Shown: positions 1-5,215 of the stretch, piece by piece
How positions within the stretch are numbered: position 1 is the first letter of the stretch
Layout of the letters: each line of letters begins with the position of its first letter
Source: Lysobacteraceae bacterium
GTDB lineage: Bacteria > Pseudomonadota > Gammaproteobacteria > Xanthomonadales > Xanthomonadaceae
Length of the DNA stretch: 5,215 nt
Assembly (NCBI GenBank): GCA_017990865.1
Contig: JAGNNB010000253.1
Span: forward strand, 1 to 5,215
Direction: 5' to 3'
Notes under the pieces: generated by a model
Database searches by the model: none
The model's input: the letters and a program-made list of their open reading frames with translations, nothing else
What the model was told of the DNA's origin: nothing
Translations under genes and position numbers: made by a program

Positions 1-33
1 TACCAGCCCCGATGCGGGCGACCCGCCCGCCCC

Positions 34-53
34 GCGGTACGCCTTTATACCGC
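34..53. promoter_or_regulatory. Possible operator palindrome overlapping a -10-like hexamer
   Basis: GCGGTA (34-39) and TACCGC (48-53) form a perfect 6-base inverted repeat with an 8-base spacer. Read leftward, the right side of this element contains TATAAA (44-49 on the minus strand), which is five of six to the sigma70 -10 consensus. A -35 at the usual spacing is poor (TCTCCA, 67-72 minus). Just upstream for a leftward promoter lies a direct repeat, CGGATGGGTAT (57-67) and CGGATCGGTAT (77-87), ten of eleven identical and offset by 20 bases. The arrangement could be a promoter with an operator for a gene beyond the left edge, but no such gene is visible. Short repeats of this kind also arise by chance. 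Confidence 0.25.
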
Positions 54-163
54 ATTCGGATGGGTATGGAGATCGCCGGATCGGTATTTTCGGGGAGGCT
101 TCGGCCGCGGGTTTAGCGCGGGTTGGTCCGACGGCGCAGTCCGCCGATGCGTGTTGGGGCGAG

Positions 164-196
164 AAAAAAAGAGCCCGGCTTTAAGCCGGGCTCTTT
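164..196 (-). terminator. Rho-independent terminator of the TonB-dependent receptor gene
   Basis: Positions 168-179 and 185-196 are perfect reverse complements (12 base pairs). T180-A184 can add a thirteenth pair, leaving a three-base loop. The core is GC-rich (GAGCCCGGC). On the minus strand the stem runs into seven consecutive T residues (164-170), the classic intrinsic terminator layout. It begins 21 bases after the receptor stop codon. Read rightward, the stem is followed by only three T residues, which belong to the stem, so termination in that direction should be weaker. Confidence 0.93.
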
Positions 197-217
197 CGTT
201 ACGCTTCCAACGCTCGA

Positions 218-3103
218 TCAGCGGAACTTGTACTCGAACTCCGCCGAGATCGTGCGGCCGATCGGGCTGTAGACGCCCGAGAAGTACGGGTAGCTGTTGT
301 AGCCGTCGTCGCTGGGGTGGAACTTGTTGAAGATGTTGTTCACGTAGAGGCCGATCGTCGCCTTGTCGGTGATCTTCTTGCTGGCGTTTGCGTTCCAGAG
401 GAAATACGGGGCGATGCGGTCGGTTTCCTGCCAGTTCGGGACGCTGCCGTAGCGCGTAGTGAACAGGTTCGCTTCCCAATCGTTCTTCGACCACGCCACC
501 GACGCGCGGACGCGGCTGCGGAAGTCGAAGTTGCCCGGGTCGTCGCGCCAGTCGGTTTGGATCGGGTCCGTCGCGAAAACCTGACGCTCGTTCTTGAGCG
601 TGTGCGACCACTCCAAACGCCAGCGGAAATCGCCGAGGCGATCGGTGTCCAGGCGCCAGTTGATCGCGGCGTCGATGCCGGTCACGCGCTGGAACGACTG
701 GTTGACCGGGCCGCTGCGAACGCCGGTGATGCGATCGGTGAGTTCGCCCGGTGCCGGCGTGCGGGTCACGCGGCTCACGACCTCTTGGCAGAACGCGGAG
801 CTCGGCGCGAACTGATACGTCTGACGCGTGCGGGTAAAGCCGGTGCGGCAACCGCCTTCGGCGTCGAGGATGAAGGTCGAGCTGAGGTTGGCCACTGCGC
901 CTTCCAGCACGATGTTGTAGTAGTCCACCGACATCGACAAGCTGTCGGTGGCATCCCACACCATGCCCGCCGTCCACGACTCACCGGTTTCTTCTTCCAA
1001 CGTCGGTTCACCGCGACTGGTCGCGAACACCGAGTAGATAAAGTTCGAGCCCGCGCAGAGCACCGATCCGGCTGGAGGCGGGCTCGGCAACGTCGCATAG
1101 CCGCCGGTGGACAGGCAGCGGAAGGTGTCGAGCGCATTGCCGAAGCTGCCGCTGCCCTCGTTGTAGACGTAGTGCATGTCGGGAGCTTTGAAGCTGGTCG
1201 AATAATTGCCGCGCACCAACAGCGATTCGAACGGGCGCCACTCCAGACCAGCCGCCCACGTTTTCGCGTCGTCGACGTTGGTGATGTCGTTATATTTGTC
1301 GTAACGTCCGGCCAAGCTCATTTTCAGCGATTCGAAAATCGGAATACTGAACTCTGCGCCGATGGCGTAACGGTCGCGATCGCCGCCGCCGTTGGTGCCC
1401 GTGAGGTTATAGGCCAGACGGTTCGTCGGCAGGATTTCCGGCGGCGAATTCAGTTCGTAACCCTGCTGCGTGCCTTCGACCACAGCGGCGAAACCGAGCG
1501 GGCCAGCCGGCAATTCGAACAAGTCGCCGCTCAGCACGAAACTGCCTTGAGTGACCCAGGAATGCGATTCGTATTTCAGCGTCGTCGACAGCGAGCGATA
1601 CTCAGCCGGCGTCAACGGGCGGTAGAAACGCTCAAGATTGATCAGATAGCGCGGAGTGCCGGTGGTGTTGAGCCGCGGACCGAAGAAGAAATCGGTGACG
1701 GCCGAACCGTCCAGGCGCGGACGCGTGCGGTCGGCCCAGTAATCGGCGCGGCCGAGGGTGAAGTCCCAATCGAATTTGTCGGCGAACGTGCCGCGCAGAC
1801 CGGCGGCGAAGTCGAGCGATTTCTCGGTGAATTTCTGATGCGTGCCCTCGATGCCGCCGTATTCCTGCGGCGTGAAGATGCGCTGGATCTGCACGTTGCC
1901 GTTGATCGAGGGGTTGGTCGCGAAGAACGTAGCGACGGTACCGGTGCCGTCGATATGCGGACCGCCGATGAATTCGACGCCGCCGGTCAAATTCGACTTG
2001 GAGTGGTAGCCCATGACGCTGGCCCAGCCTTCCATGCCGTTGCCGAAGTCGTAATTGCCGTAGATATAACCGGAGAAGTCGCTGTTGCCGTTGGCGATCG
2101 ACTGGTAGCCGACATCGGTCCAGTAGCCGCAGGCGTTGCCTTGCGTGTAGGGCAGACCGGTCGCGGTGCTTACCGCGCGATAGGTCCAAGCGACGTACTC
2201 ACCGCCGAATTGAGCGCAAGCGCCGGTCGGCGGTCCGATGAAAGTGTTTGGGGTATTGGCCGGGAGACCGACGCGATTGATACGCAAGGTGCCTGCCGGT
2301 TGGTTGCCCAACAGCGGGTTCGGAAGCGGATTGTCTTCGCGCGAATCCATGAAGTCGCGCTGATAGGCGTAGACGGGCTCATCAGCGAGATACTCCAACG
2401 CGTACGTCACGCTCCAGTTGTCGCCGGTTCTGCCGCCGACCCACTGGAAATCGGCGAAGTCGCCGCCACCGGTGGTGCTGGTGCCGGTGCGCATCTTGAA
2501 CACATCGCCTTCGTAATTCTTCTTCAATACGACATTGATCACGCCCGCGACGGCGTCGGAGCCGTAAATCGCCGAAGCGCCGCCGCTGAGGATTTCGATG
2601 CGATCGACCGCAGCGGTGGGGACGTTACCGAAGTTCTGGAAGTTGCTCTGGCCGTTGTACGGAAACGGGTAGTCGGCTGCGCGACGACCGTTGATCAGCA
2701 ACAACGTGCGGCCGGTGCCCAAGCCGCGCAGATTGACTGGGCTACCGTTGGGCGTGAAGCCGCCTGCGGAGTTCAATTCGTTTTGCACGAAGCCCGTGTT
2801 TTGCGTCAGGGTTTCCAGTGCGTCGAAAACGGTAACGAAACCTTCCTTTTCGAGTTGCTCGGTGCTGATCACCGTCACCGGCGAAGGCCCTTCGACTTCG
2901 GCGCGCTTGATGCGGCTGCCGACGACTTCGATCTTGCCGAGGTCGGTCGCGGCCTGCGATTCGGTTTGCGTCTGTTCCGTTTCGTCCTCGTCCTTCGCGG
3001 CGTCCTGGGCGAAAGCCGTGCCCGCGAACGGGATCAGCAGCGTCGCCAGGATGGCGCTGGTCAATCGGTCTCTCCGCAGTCTGCGGTTGCGTTCAAAGCT
3101 CAT
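218..3103 (-). CDS. TonB-dependent outer-membrane receptor, substrate unknown
   Basis: This 961-residue protein should form a 22-strand beta-barrel with an N-terminal plug that imports a scarce ligand, powered by TonB-ExbB-ExbD. A basic N-terminus and hydrophobic stretch (residues 1-32, ending AFA before QD) form a Sec signal peptide. An acidic, Gln/Thr-rich linker (34-57) follows, then a TonB-box-like IEVVGS (58-63). The plug spans about 70-195, with SPVTVIS, VNLRGLGTGRTLLLINGRR and GGASAIYGSDAVAGVINVV, all hallmarks of the family. The barrel carries the conserved STSFKAPD segment (636-642) and ends in an aromatic-rich strand, EFEYKFR, with Phe at 960 next to last. Six cysteines lie as three successive pairs (296/325, 663/683, 752/772), probably disulfides in surface loops. 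The start is supported by GGGGA five bases upstream and by the signal peptide. The length suits the large receptors of Xanthomonadaceae. Siderophore, glycan or peptide ligands are all possible, and no neighbouring gene decides between them. Confidence 0.95.
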   Translation of the reverse strand: MSFERNRRLRRDRLTSAILATLLIPFAGTAFAQDAAKDEDETEQTQTESQAATDLGKIEVVGSRIKRAEVEGPSPVTVISTEQLEKEGFVTVFDALETLTQNTGFVQNELNSAGGFTPNGSPVNLRGLGTGRTLLLINGRRAADYPFPYNGQSNFQNFGNVPTAAVDRIEILSGGASAIYGSDAVAGVINVVLKKNYEGDVFKMRTGTSTTGGGDFADFQWVGGRTGDNWSVTYALEYLADEPVYAYQRDFMDSREDNPLPNPLLGNQPAGTLRINRVGLPANTPNTFIGPPTGACAQFGGEYVAWTYRAVSTATGLPYTQGNACGYWTDVGYQSIANGNSDFSGYIYGNYDFGNGMEGWASVMGYHSKSNLTGGVEFIGGPHIDGTGTVATFFATNPSINGNVQIQRIFTPQEYGGIEGTHQKFTEKSLDFAAGLRGTFADKFDWDFTLGRADYWADRTRPRLDGSAVTDFFFGPRLNTTGTPRYLINLERFYRPLTPAEYRSLSTTLKYESHSWVTQGSFVLSGDLFELPAGPLGFAAVVEGTQQGYELNSPPEILPTNRLAYNLTGTNGGGDRDRYAIGAEFSIPIFESLKMSLAGRYDKYNDITNVDDAKTWAAGLEWRPFESLLVRGNYSTSFKAPDMHYVYNEGSGSFGNALDTFRCLSTGGYATLPSPPPAGSVLCAGSNFIYSVFATSRGEPTLEEETGESWTAGMVWDATDSLSMSVDYYNIVLEGAVANLSSTFILDAEGGCRTGFTRTRQTYQFAPSSAFCQEVVSRVTRTPAPGELTDRITGVRSGPVNQSFQRVTGIDAAINWRLDTDRLGDFRWRLEWSHTLKNERQVFATDPIQTDWRDDPGNFDFRSRVRASVAWSKNDWEANLFTTRYGSVPNWQETDRIAPYFLWNANASKKITDKATIGLYVNNIFNKFHPSDDGYNSYPYFSGVYSPIGRTISAEFEYKFR

Positions 3104-3108
3104 GGAAA

Positions 3109-3113
3109 TCCCC
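3109..3113 (-). promoter_or_regulatory. Ribosome binding site of the receptor gene
   Basis: On the minus strand GGGGA precedes the receptor ATG by five bases (TTTCC between them). This is a good purine-rich Shine-Dalgarno match and supports the ATG at 3103 as the start. The signal peptide begins within a few residues of it. Confidence 0.65.
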
Positions 3114-3185
3114 GATGTAAGTGGTGGAATCGACTTTGCGTCGTGCGGTGGGTCGACTGTTTCCCCGGTCGCCCGCCTCGTGCGA

Positions 3186-3214
3186 AATTAACATGCCTTT
3201 AACGCCGCTGTCAT
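3186..3214 (+). repeat. Three 7-base units phased at 11 bases, Pho-box-like
   Basis: AATTAAC (3186-3192), CTTTAAC (3197-3203) and CTGTCAT (3208-3214) start exactly 11 bases apart, separated by 4-base spacers ATGC and GCCG. Two units share TTAAC. The third is identical to the CTGTCAT half-site of the E. coli PhoB box, which is also an 11-base direct repeat. Only one unit matches that consensus well, so assigning PhoB is a hypothesis. The element overlaps the candidate receptor promoter on the opposite strand and lies 129 bases before the mrp ATG. Confidence 0.35.
3187..3214 (-). promoter_or_regulatory. Candidate sigma70 promoter of the receptor gene
   Basis: Read leftward, ATGACA (3209-3214) matches the -35 consensus at five of six positions. 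It is followed after 16 bases by GTTAAT (3187-3192), four of six to the -10 consensus. Transcription would begin near 3180, giving a leader of about 77 bases before the receptor ATG. This is the only reasonably AT-rich patch in the spacer. The same bases form an 11-base phased repeat, described separately, so the region may also bind a regulator. No start site has been measured and the -10 is imperfect. Confidence 0.45.
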
Positions 3215-3262
3215 GGGCCGGGTGTATGCGACGTTTGGCGCTCCGGGGTGGGTTTCCGTTCG

Positions 3263-3278
3263 CCCCTCGAAAGAGGGG
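3263..3278 (+). other. Perfect hairpin with a GAAA tetraloop in the mrp upstream region
   Basis: CCCCTC (3263-3268) and GAGGGG (3273-3278) pair perfectly around the loop GAAA, a GNRA tetraloop, which is an especially stable RNA fold. No T tract follows, so it is not an intrinsic terminator. It lies 64 bases before the mrp ATG. It could be a dispersed extragenic palindrome, part of an RNA leader, or a processing site. One copy in one window cannot decide among these. Confidence 0.5.
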
Positions 3279-3330
3279 ATGCGGCAAGGGCCCGACGTGT
3301 CGCAGTCTGGCGTCCGGGGGGCGGCCCGGG

Positions 3331-3336
3331 GACAAT
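3331..3336 (+). promoter_or_regulatory. Possible -10 element just before the mrp start codon
   Basis: GACAAT matches the -10 consensus TATAAT at four of six positions and lies six bases before the mrp ATG. Transcription from it would begin at or next to the A of the start codon, giving a leaderless mRNA. The -35 position, TGGCGT at 3308-3313, is poor. No strong, well-spaced Shine-Dalgarno sequence is present: GGGG (3328-3331) lies 11 bases away and AGGG (3339-3342) touches the ATG. The element is therefore suggestive only. Confidence 0.25.
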
Positions 3337-3342
3337 GCAGGG

Positions 3343-4215
3343 ATGCAGACGCCCTCCTCGAGTCGGTTGCCGGTCCACGCCGTACAGCCCAACGTGTCCC
3401 CGCTGCCGCGGGTCCGCAATATCGTCGCCATCGGCTCGGGCAAGGGCGGGGTGGGCAAGTCCACCACGGCGGTCAATCTAGCCTTGGCGTTGGCCGATAC
3501 CGGCCTGCGCGTCGGCGTGCTGGACGCCGACATCTACGGCCCCAGCATCCCGACCATGCTCGGGTTATCCGGCCGGCCGGACAGTCCGGACGGCAAATCG
3601 ATCGTTCCGATGCAGGCGCACGGGGTGCAGACGATGTCGATCGGTTTTCTGGTCGAACAGGACACACCGATGATCTGGCGCGGCCCGATGGCCACCTCGG
3701 CCCTGACCCAATTGCTCGGCGACACGCTCTGGGGCGGTAGCGGAGACGAGCCGTTGGATGTGTTGATCGTCGATCTGCCGCCCGGCACCGGCGATATCCA
3801 GCTCACGTTGGCCCAGAAGATTCCGGTGGCCGGCGCGGTGATCGTCACCACGCCGCAGGAAGTGGCGACGCTGGATGCGCGCAAAGCATTGAAAATGTTC
3901 GAAAAGGTGCAGGTTCCGGTGCTGGGGTTGATCGAAAACATGGCCCAGCACGTGTGCTCGAACTGCGGGCACGTCGAACACCTGTTCGGCAGCGGCGGTG
4001 CCGAGCGCATGGCGGCGCAGTACGGCGTACCGCTGCTGGGTTCGCTGCCGCTGGAAATCGCCATCCGCGAACAAGGCGATATCGGCGTGCCGGTGGTGCG
4101 GTCGGCGCCGGATTCGGCGGCGGCGCGCGCCTATCGCGATACCGCCGGCCGTTTGCTGGAAGCGCTCGCGGCTCGTCCGCGAATGCGCGCGGGTATCGGT
4201 GCGCAGTTGGTGTGA
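3343..4215 (+). CDS. mrp: Mrp/ApbC/NBP35-family Fe-S cluster carrier ATPase
   Basis: This 290-residue cytosolic P-loop ATPase belongs to the Mrp/ApbC family, which binds and delivers Fe-S clusters to apo-proteins. The deviant Walker A motif is GSGKGGVGKST (31-41), with signature lysine K34 and P-loop K39. The A' region DADIYGPSIP (61-70) and Walker B DVLIVDLPPGTGD (139-151) follow. The conserved CxxC pair that binds the cluster between two subunits is C205-C208, in the stretch HVCSNCGH. The E. coli protein (369 residues) has an extra N-terminal MIP18/DUF59 domain that is absent here, so this is the short form. The ATG at 3343 was chosen because only about 24 residues precede the core. The frame stays open back to 3121, but that 74-codon extension is Arg/Gly/Cys-rich, resembles no Mrp domain and overlaps a hairpin. 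The gene is divergent from the receptor and upstream of dcd, as in conserved gammaproteobacterial gene neighbourhoods. Confidence 0.93.
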   Translation: MQTPSSSRLPVHAVQPNVSPLPRVRNIVAIGSGKGGVGKSTTAVNLALALADTGLRVGVLDADIYGPSIPTMLGLSGRPDSPDGKSIVPMQAHGVQTMSIGFLVEQDTPMIWRGPMATSALTQLLGDTLWGGSGDEPLDVLIVDLPPGTGDIQLTLAQKIPVAGAVIVTTPQEVATLDARKALKMFEKVQVPVLGLIENMAQHVCSNCGHVEHLFGSGGAERMAAQYGVPLLGSLPLEIAIREQGDIGVPVVRSAPDSAAARAYRDTAGRLLEALAARPRMRAGIGAQLV

Positions 4216-4222
4216 GGCTTCT

Positions 4223-4255
4223 GCGCGCCGTATCGCGCGCGGCAAGATCGATACG
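4223..4255 (+). other. Two overlapping inverted repeats after mrp
   Basis: GCGCGC (4223-4228) pairs with GCGCGC (4235-4240) around a 6-base loop. CGTATCG (4229-4235) pairs perfectly with CGATACG (4249-4255) around a 13-base loop. The two stems share G4235 and the second stem's left arm is the first stem's loop, so they compete. They begin 8 bases after the mrp stop codon. There is no T tract, so this is not a standard intrinsic terminator. It could stabilise the mrp 3' end or simply reflect GC-rich sequence. Confidence 0.3.
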
Positions 4256-4317
4256 ACGGGATCGGCGGCAGCGTCGATGACGTCGTCGCCAGCGGCGAAG
4301 CCGCGGCGCGAACCCGA

Positions 4318-4323
4318 TAGAAT
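4318..4323 (+). promoter_or_regulatory. Candidate -10 element of a dcd promoter
   Basis: TAGAAT matches TATAAT at five of six positions and lies in the otherwise GC-rich gap before dcd. Transcription would start near 4330, giving a leader of about 33 bases. No recognisable -35 is present at 16-18 bases upstream (around 4295-4300, GCGAAG). dcd may therefore have its own promoter in addition to any read-through from mrp. Confidence 0.4.
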
Positions 4324-4334
4324 GCCCGCCTCGC

Positions 4335-4354
4335 GGGGCGCATCCGCCCCAGGA
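4335..4354 (+). promoter_or_regulatory. Leader hairpin followed by the dcd ribosome binding site
   Basis: GGGGCG (4335-4340) and CGCCCC (4345-4350) pair perfectly around the loop CATC. The Shine-Dalgarno sequence AGGA (4351-4354) starts on the very next base and lies 8 bases before the dcd ATG, a near-ideal spacing that confirms the start. If transcription begins near 4330, the hairpin would sit almost at the 5' end of the mRNA. There it could protect the transcript or affect ribosome access. The structure is seen in the sequence; its role is inferred. Confidence 0.5.
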
Positions 4355-4362
4355 ACGCAGGC

Positions 4363-4932
4363 ATGAGCATCAAAAGCGACCGCTGGATCCGCCGGATGGC
4401 CGAGCAGCAGGGCATGATCGAGCCGTTCGAGCCCGGCCAGGTCAAACACTCGGCCGAGGGCCAGCGCATCGTCAGTTACGGCACGTCCAGCTACGGTTAC
4501 GACGTGCGTTGCTCGCGCGAATTCAAGATATTCACCAACATCAACTCGACCATCGTCGATCCGAAACATTTCGACAGCGGCAGTTTCGTCGACGTGGAAT
4601 CGGACGTGTGCATCATTCCGCCGAATTCCTTCGCTTTGGCGCGCACGGTCGAATATTTCCGCGTTCCGCGCGACGTGTTGGTCGTCTGCCTCGGCAAAAG
4701 CACGTACGCGCGCTGCGGCATCATCGTCAACGTGACCCCGCTGGAACCGGAATGGGAAGGGCACGTCACCCTCGAATTCAGCAACACCACGCCGCTGCCG
4801 GCGCGCATCTACGCCAACGAAGGCGTGGCGCAAATGCTGTTTTTCCAGTCGGACGAAGTCTGCGAGACTTCCTATCGCGACCGCGGCGGCAAATACCAAG
4901 GCCAGACCGGCGTGACCTTGCCGCGCACTTGA
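4363..4932 (+). CDS. dcd: dCTP deaminase
   Basis: This 189-residue enzyme hydrolyses dCTP to dUTP and ammonia, supplying dUTP that dUTPase converts to dUMP for thymidylate synthesis. It is cytosolic and trimeric in characterised relatives. The catalytic segment [16 protein letters not shown] (111-126) supplies S113 and R117, equivalent to S111 and R115 of the E. coli enzyme. The general base E138 lies in GHVTLEFSN (133-141). GGKYQGQTG (175-183) forms the C-terminal lid over the nucleotide. The region after the active-site Thr reads TPLEPEW, two residues shorter than in E. coli. Together with the [14 protein letters not shown] start, this marks the Pseudomonas/Xanthomonas subtype. Length is normal and all key residues are present. 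The start is fixed by AGGA eight bases upstream. I see no evidence of the bifunctional deaminase/dUTPase form, but sequence alone cannot exclude it. Confidence 0.96.
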   Translation: MSIKSDRWIRRMAEQQGMIEPFEPGQVKHSAEGQRIVSYGTSSYGYDVRCSREFKIFTNINSTIVDPKHFDSGSFVDVESDVCIIPPNSFALARTVEYFRVPRDVLVVCLGKSTYARCGIIVNVTPLEPEWEGHVTLEFSNTTPLPARIYANEGVAQMLFFQSDEVCETSYRDRGGKYQGQTGVTLPRT

Positions 4933-4951
4933 GATCGAGAGAAACCGACGC

Positions 4952-5215
4952 ATGAACGAACGCAATCCTTATGAAGCCCCGCAGACCCCGATCGTCGGCA
5001 TCGACTCCGATTCCGAGCTCGCCGGTTTGGGCGAGCGCCTGGGCGCGGCCTTGATCGATGTGGTTGTCATGATGCTGATCGTCTTGCCTGTCATGTTCGT
5101 GGGCGGATATTTCGATATGGTCATGGAGGCGGCTACGCGTGGGCAACAAGTGTCTCTGCTCGAACAGGTCAAGTGGGGTGTGATCGGCACCGTCATCTTC
5201 TATTTGGTTCAAGGT
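4952..5215 (+). CDS. RDD-family membrane protein, 3' end beyond the window
   Basis: Only the first 88 residues are present; the frame is open to the window edge. The N-terminus MNERNPYEAPQTP is short, polar and cytoplasmic, and the NPY-x-AP motif is common at the start of this type of protein. Next comes LGERLGAALIDVVVMMLIV (26-44), with the family's signature Arg (R29) and Asp (D36) leading into a first transmembrane helix of about 32-53. A polar loop (about 54-74) follows, and a second helix begins near 76. RDD proteins have several membrane helices. Most have no settled function, though some relatives are linked to ion transport or sodium tolerance. The ATG lies 19 bases after the dcd stop, with a purine-rich GAGAGAAA (4937-4944) upstream as a weak ribosome site, so co-transcription with dcd is likely. 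The second signature Asp lies outside the window. Confidence 0.85.
   Translation, partial: MNERNPYEAPQTPIVGIDSDSELAGLGERLGAALIDVVVMMLIVLPVMFVGGYFDMVMEAATRGQQVSLLEQVKWGVIGTVIFYLVQG

Noticed and set aside
2..182. Open plus-strand frame entering from the left edge, possibly the end of another gene
   Set aside because: It ends with a stop inside the terminator loop and shows no recognisable domain or motif. Without sequence to the left it cannot be told from chance in GC-rich DNA, so no gene is claimed.
45..977. A 310-codon minus-strand frame reaching past the receptor stop
   Set aside because: It is a shifted frame of the receptor's 3' half, is rich in Arg, Pro and His, has no recognisable domain, and runs through the intrinsic terminator.
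317..3202. A 961-codon open frame on the plus strand opposite the receptor gene, by coincidence the same length as the receptor
   Set aside because: It is in exact codon-to-codon register with the receptor on the other strand. Its stops would need TTA, CTA or TCA codons in the receptor, which are rare in GC-rich genes. The translation is Arg/Ala/Val-rich with no domain, whereas the receptor has a signal peptide, plug motifs, ribosome site and terminator.
3186..3230. A rightward Pho-type promoter driving mrp from CTGTCAT and the downstream TATGCG
   Set aside because: TATGCG (3225-3230) is a poor -10, only one repeat unit matches the Pho consensus, and Mrp is a housekeeping protein not expected to be phosphate controlled. 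The leftward reading for the receptor is preferred.
3121..3342. In-frame N-terminal extension of mrp
   Set aside because: The 74 extra residues do not resemble the MIP18/DUF59 domain of longer Mrp proteins and are Arg/Gly/Cys-rich. They would cover the promoter-like repeat and the tetraloop hairpin. The start at 3343 gives a normal short Mrp.
3565..4965. A 466-codon minus-strand open frame across mrp and dcd
   Set aside because: It lies in the antisense register of both mrp and dcd, is low-complexity Arg/Ala/His-rich, and opposes two genes with complete catalytic motifs.
4363..5215. mrp-dcd-RDD cluster as a nucleotide-depletion defence system, since dCTP deaminases can act in anti-phage defence
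   Set aside because: This is the short housekeeping subtype of Dcd at normal length, beside mrp as in other gammaproteobacteria. No defence partner gene, mobile element or atypical base composition is visible.

Overview
This window looks like ordinary chromosome from a GC-rich gammaproteobacterium of the Xanthomonadaceae type (Lysobacter, Xanthomonas or Stenotrophomonas-like). That placement is an inference. It rests on strong G/C bias at third codon positions, on a very large TonB-dependent receptor of a kind abundant in that family, and on a dCTP deaminase of the short Pseudomonas/Xanthomonas subtype. No rRNA, tRNA, insertion sequence, phage gene or CRISPR array is visible.

Layout. Positions 1-160 hold no supportable gene, but contain a small palindrome and a direct repeat that may be regulatory DNA for a gene lying to the left. 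A strong intrinsic terminator (about 164-196) ends a leftward 961-residue TonB-dependent outer-membrane receptor gene (218-3103, minus). A 239-base divergent spacer (3104-3342) carries a plausible receptor promoter with an 11-base phased repeat, and a perfect GAAA-tetraloop hairpin. Rightward from there come a short Mrp/ApbC-type P-loop ATPase (3343-4215), a 147-base gap with hairpins and a -10-like element, dCTP deaminase dcd (4363-4932), and the first 88 codons of an RDD-family membrane protein (4952 to the window edge).

How the genes relate. The receptor is an independent outer-membrane uptake gene; nothing around it reveals its substrate. Mrp (Fe-S cluster carrier ATPase) and Dcd (dUTP supply for thymidylate synthesis) are housekeeping genes. 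In E. coli they also lie close together (dcd-udk-mrp-metG), so this looks like conserved neighbourhood rather than a new pathway. dcd and the RDD gene are only 19 bases apart and are probably co-transcribed.

I found no convincing undescribed biological system. The items most worth a second look are the phased repeat in the receptor promoter, the structured leaders of mrp and dcd, and the three evenly paired cysteines of the receptor.
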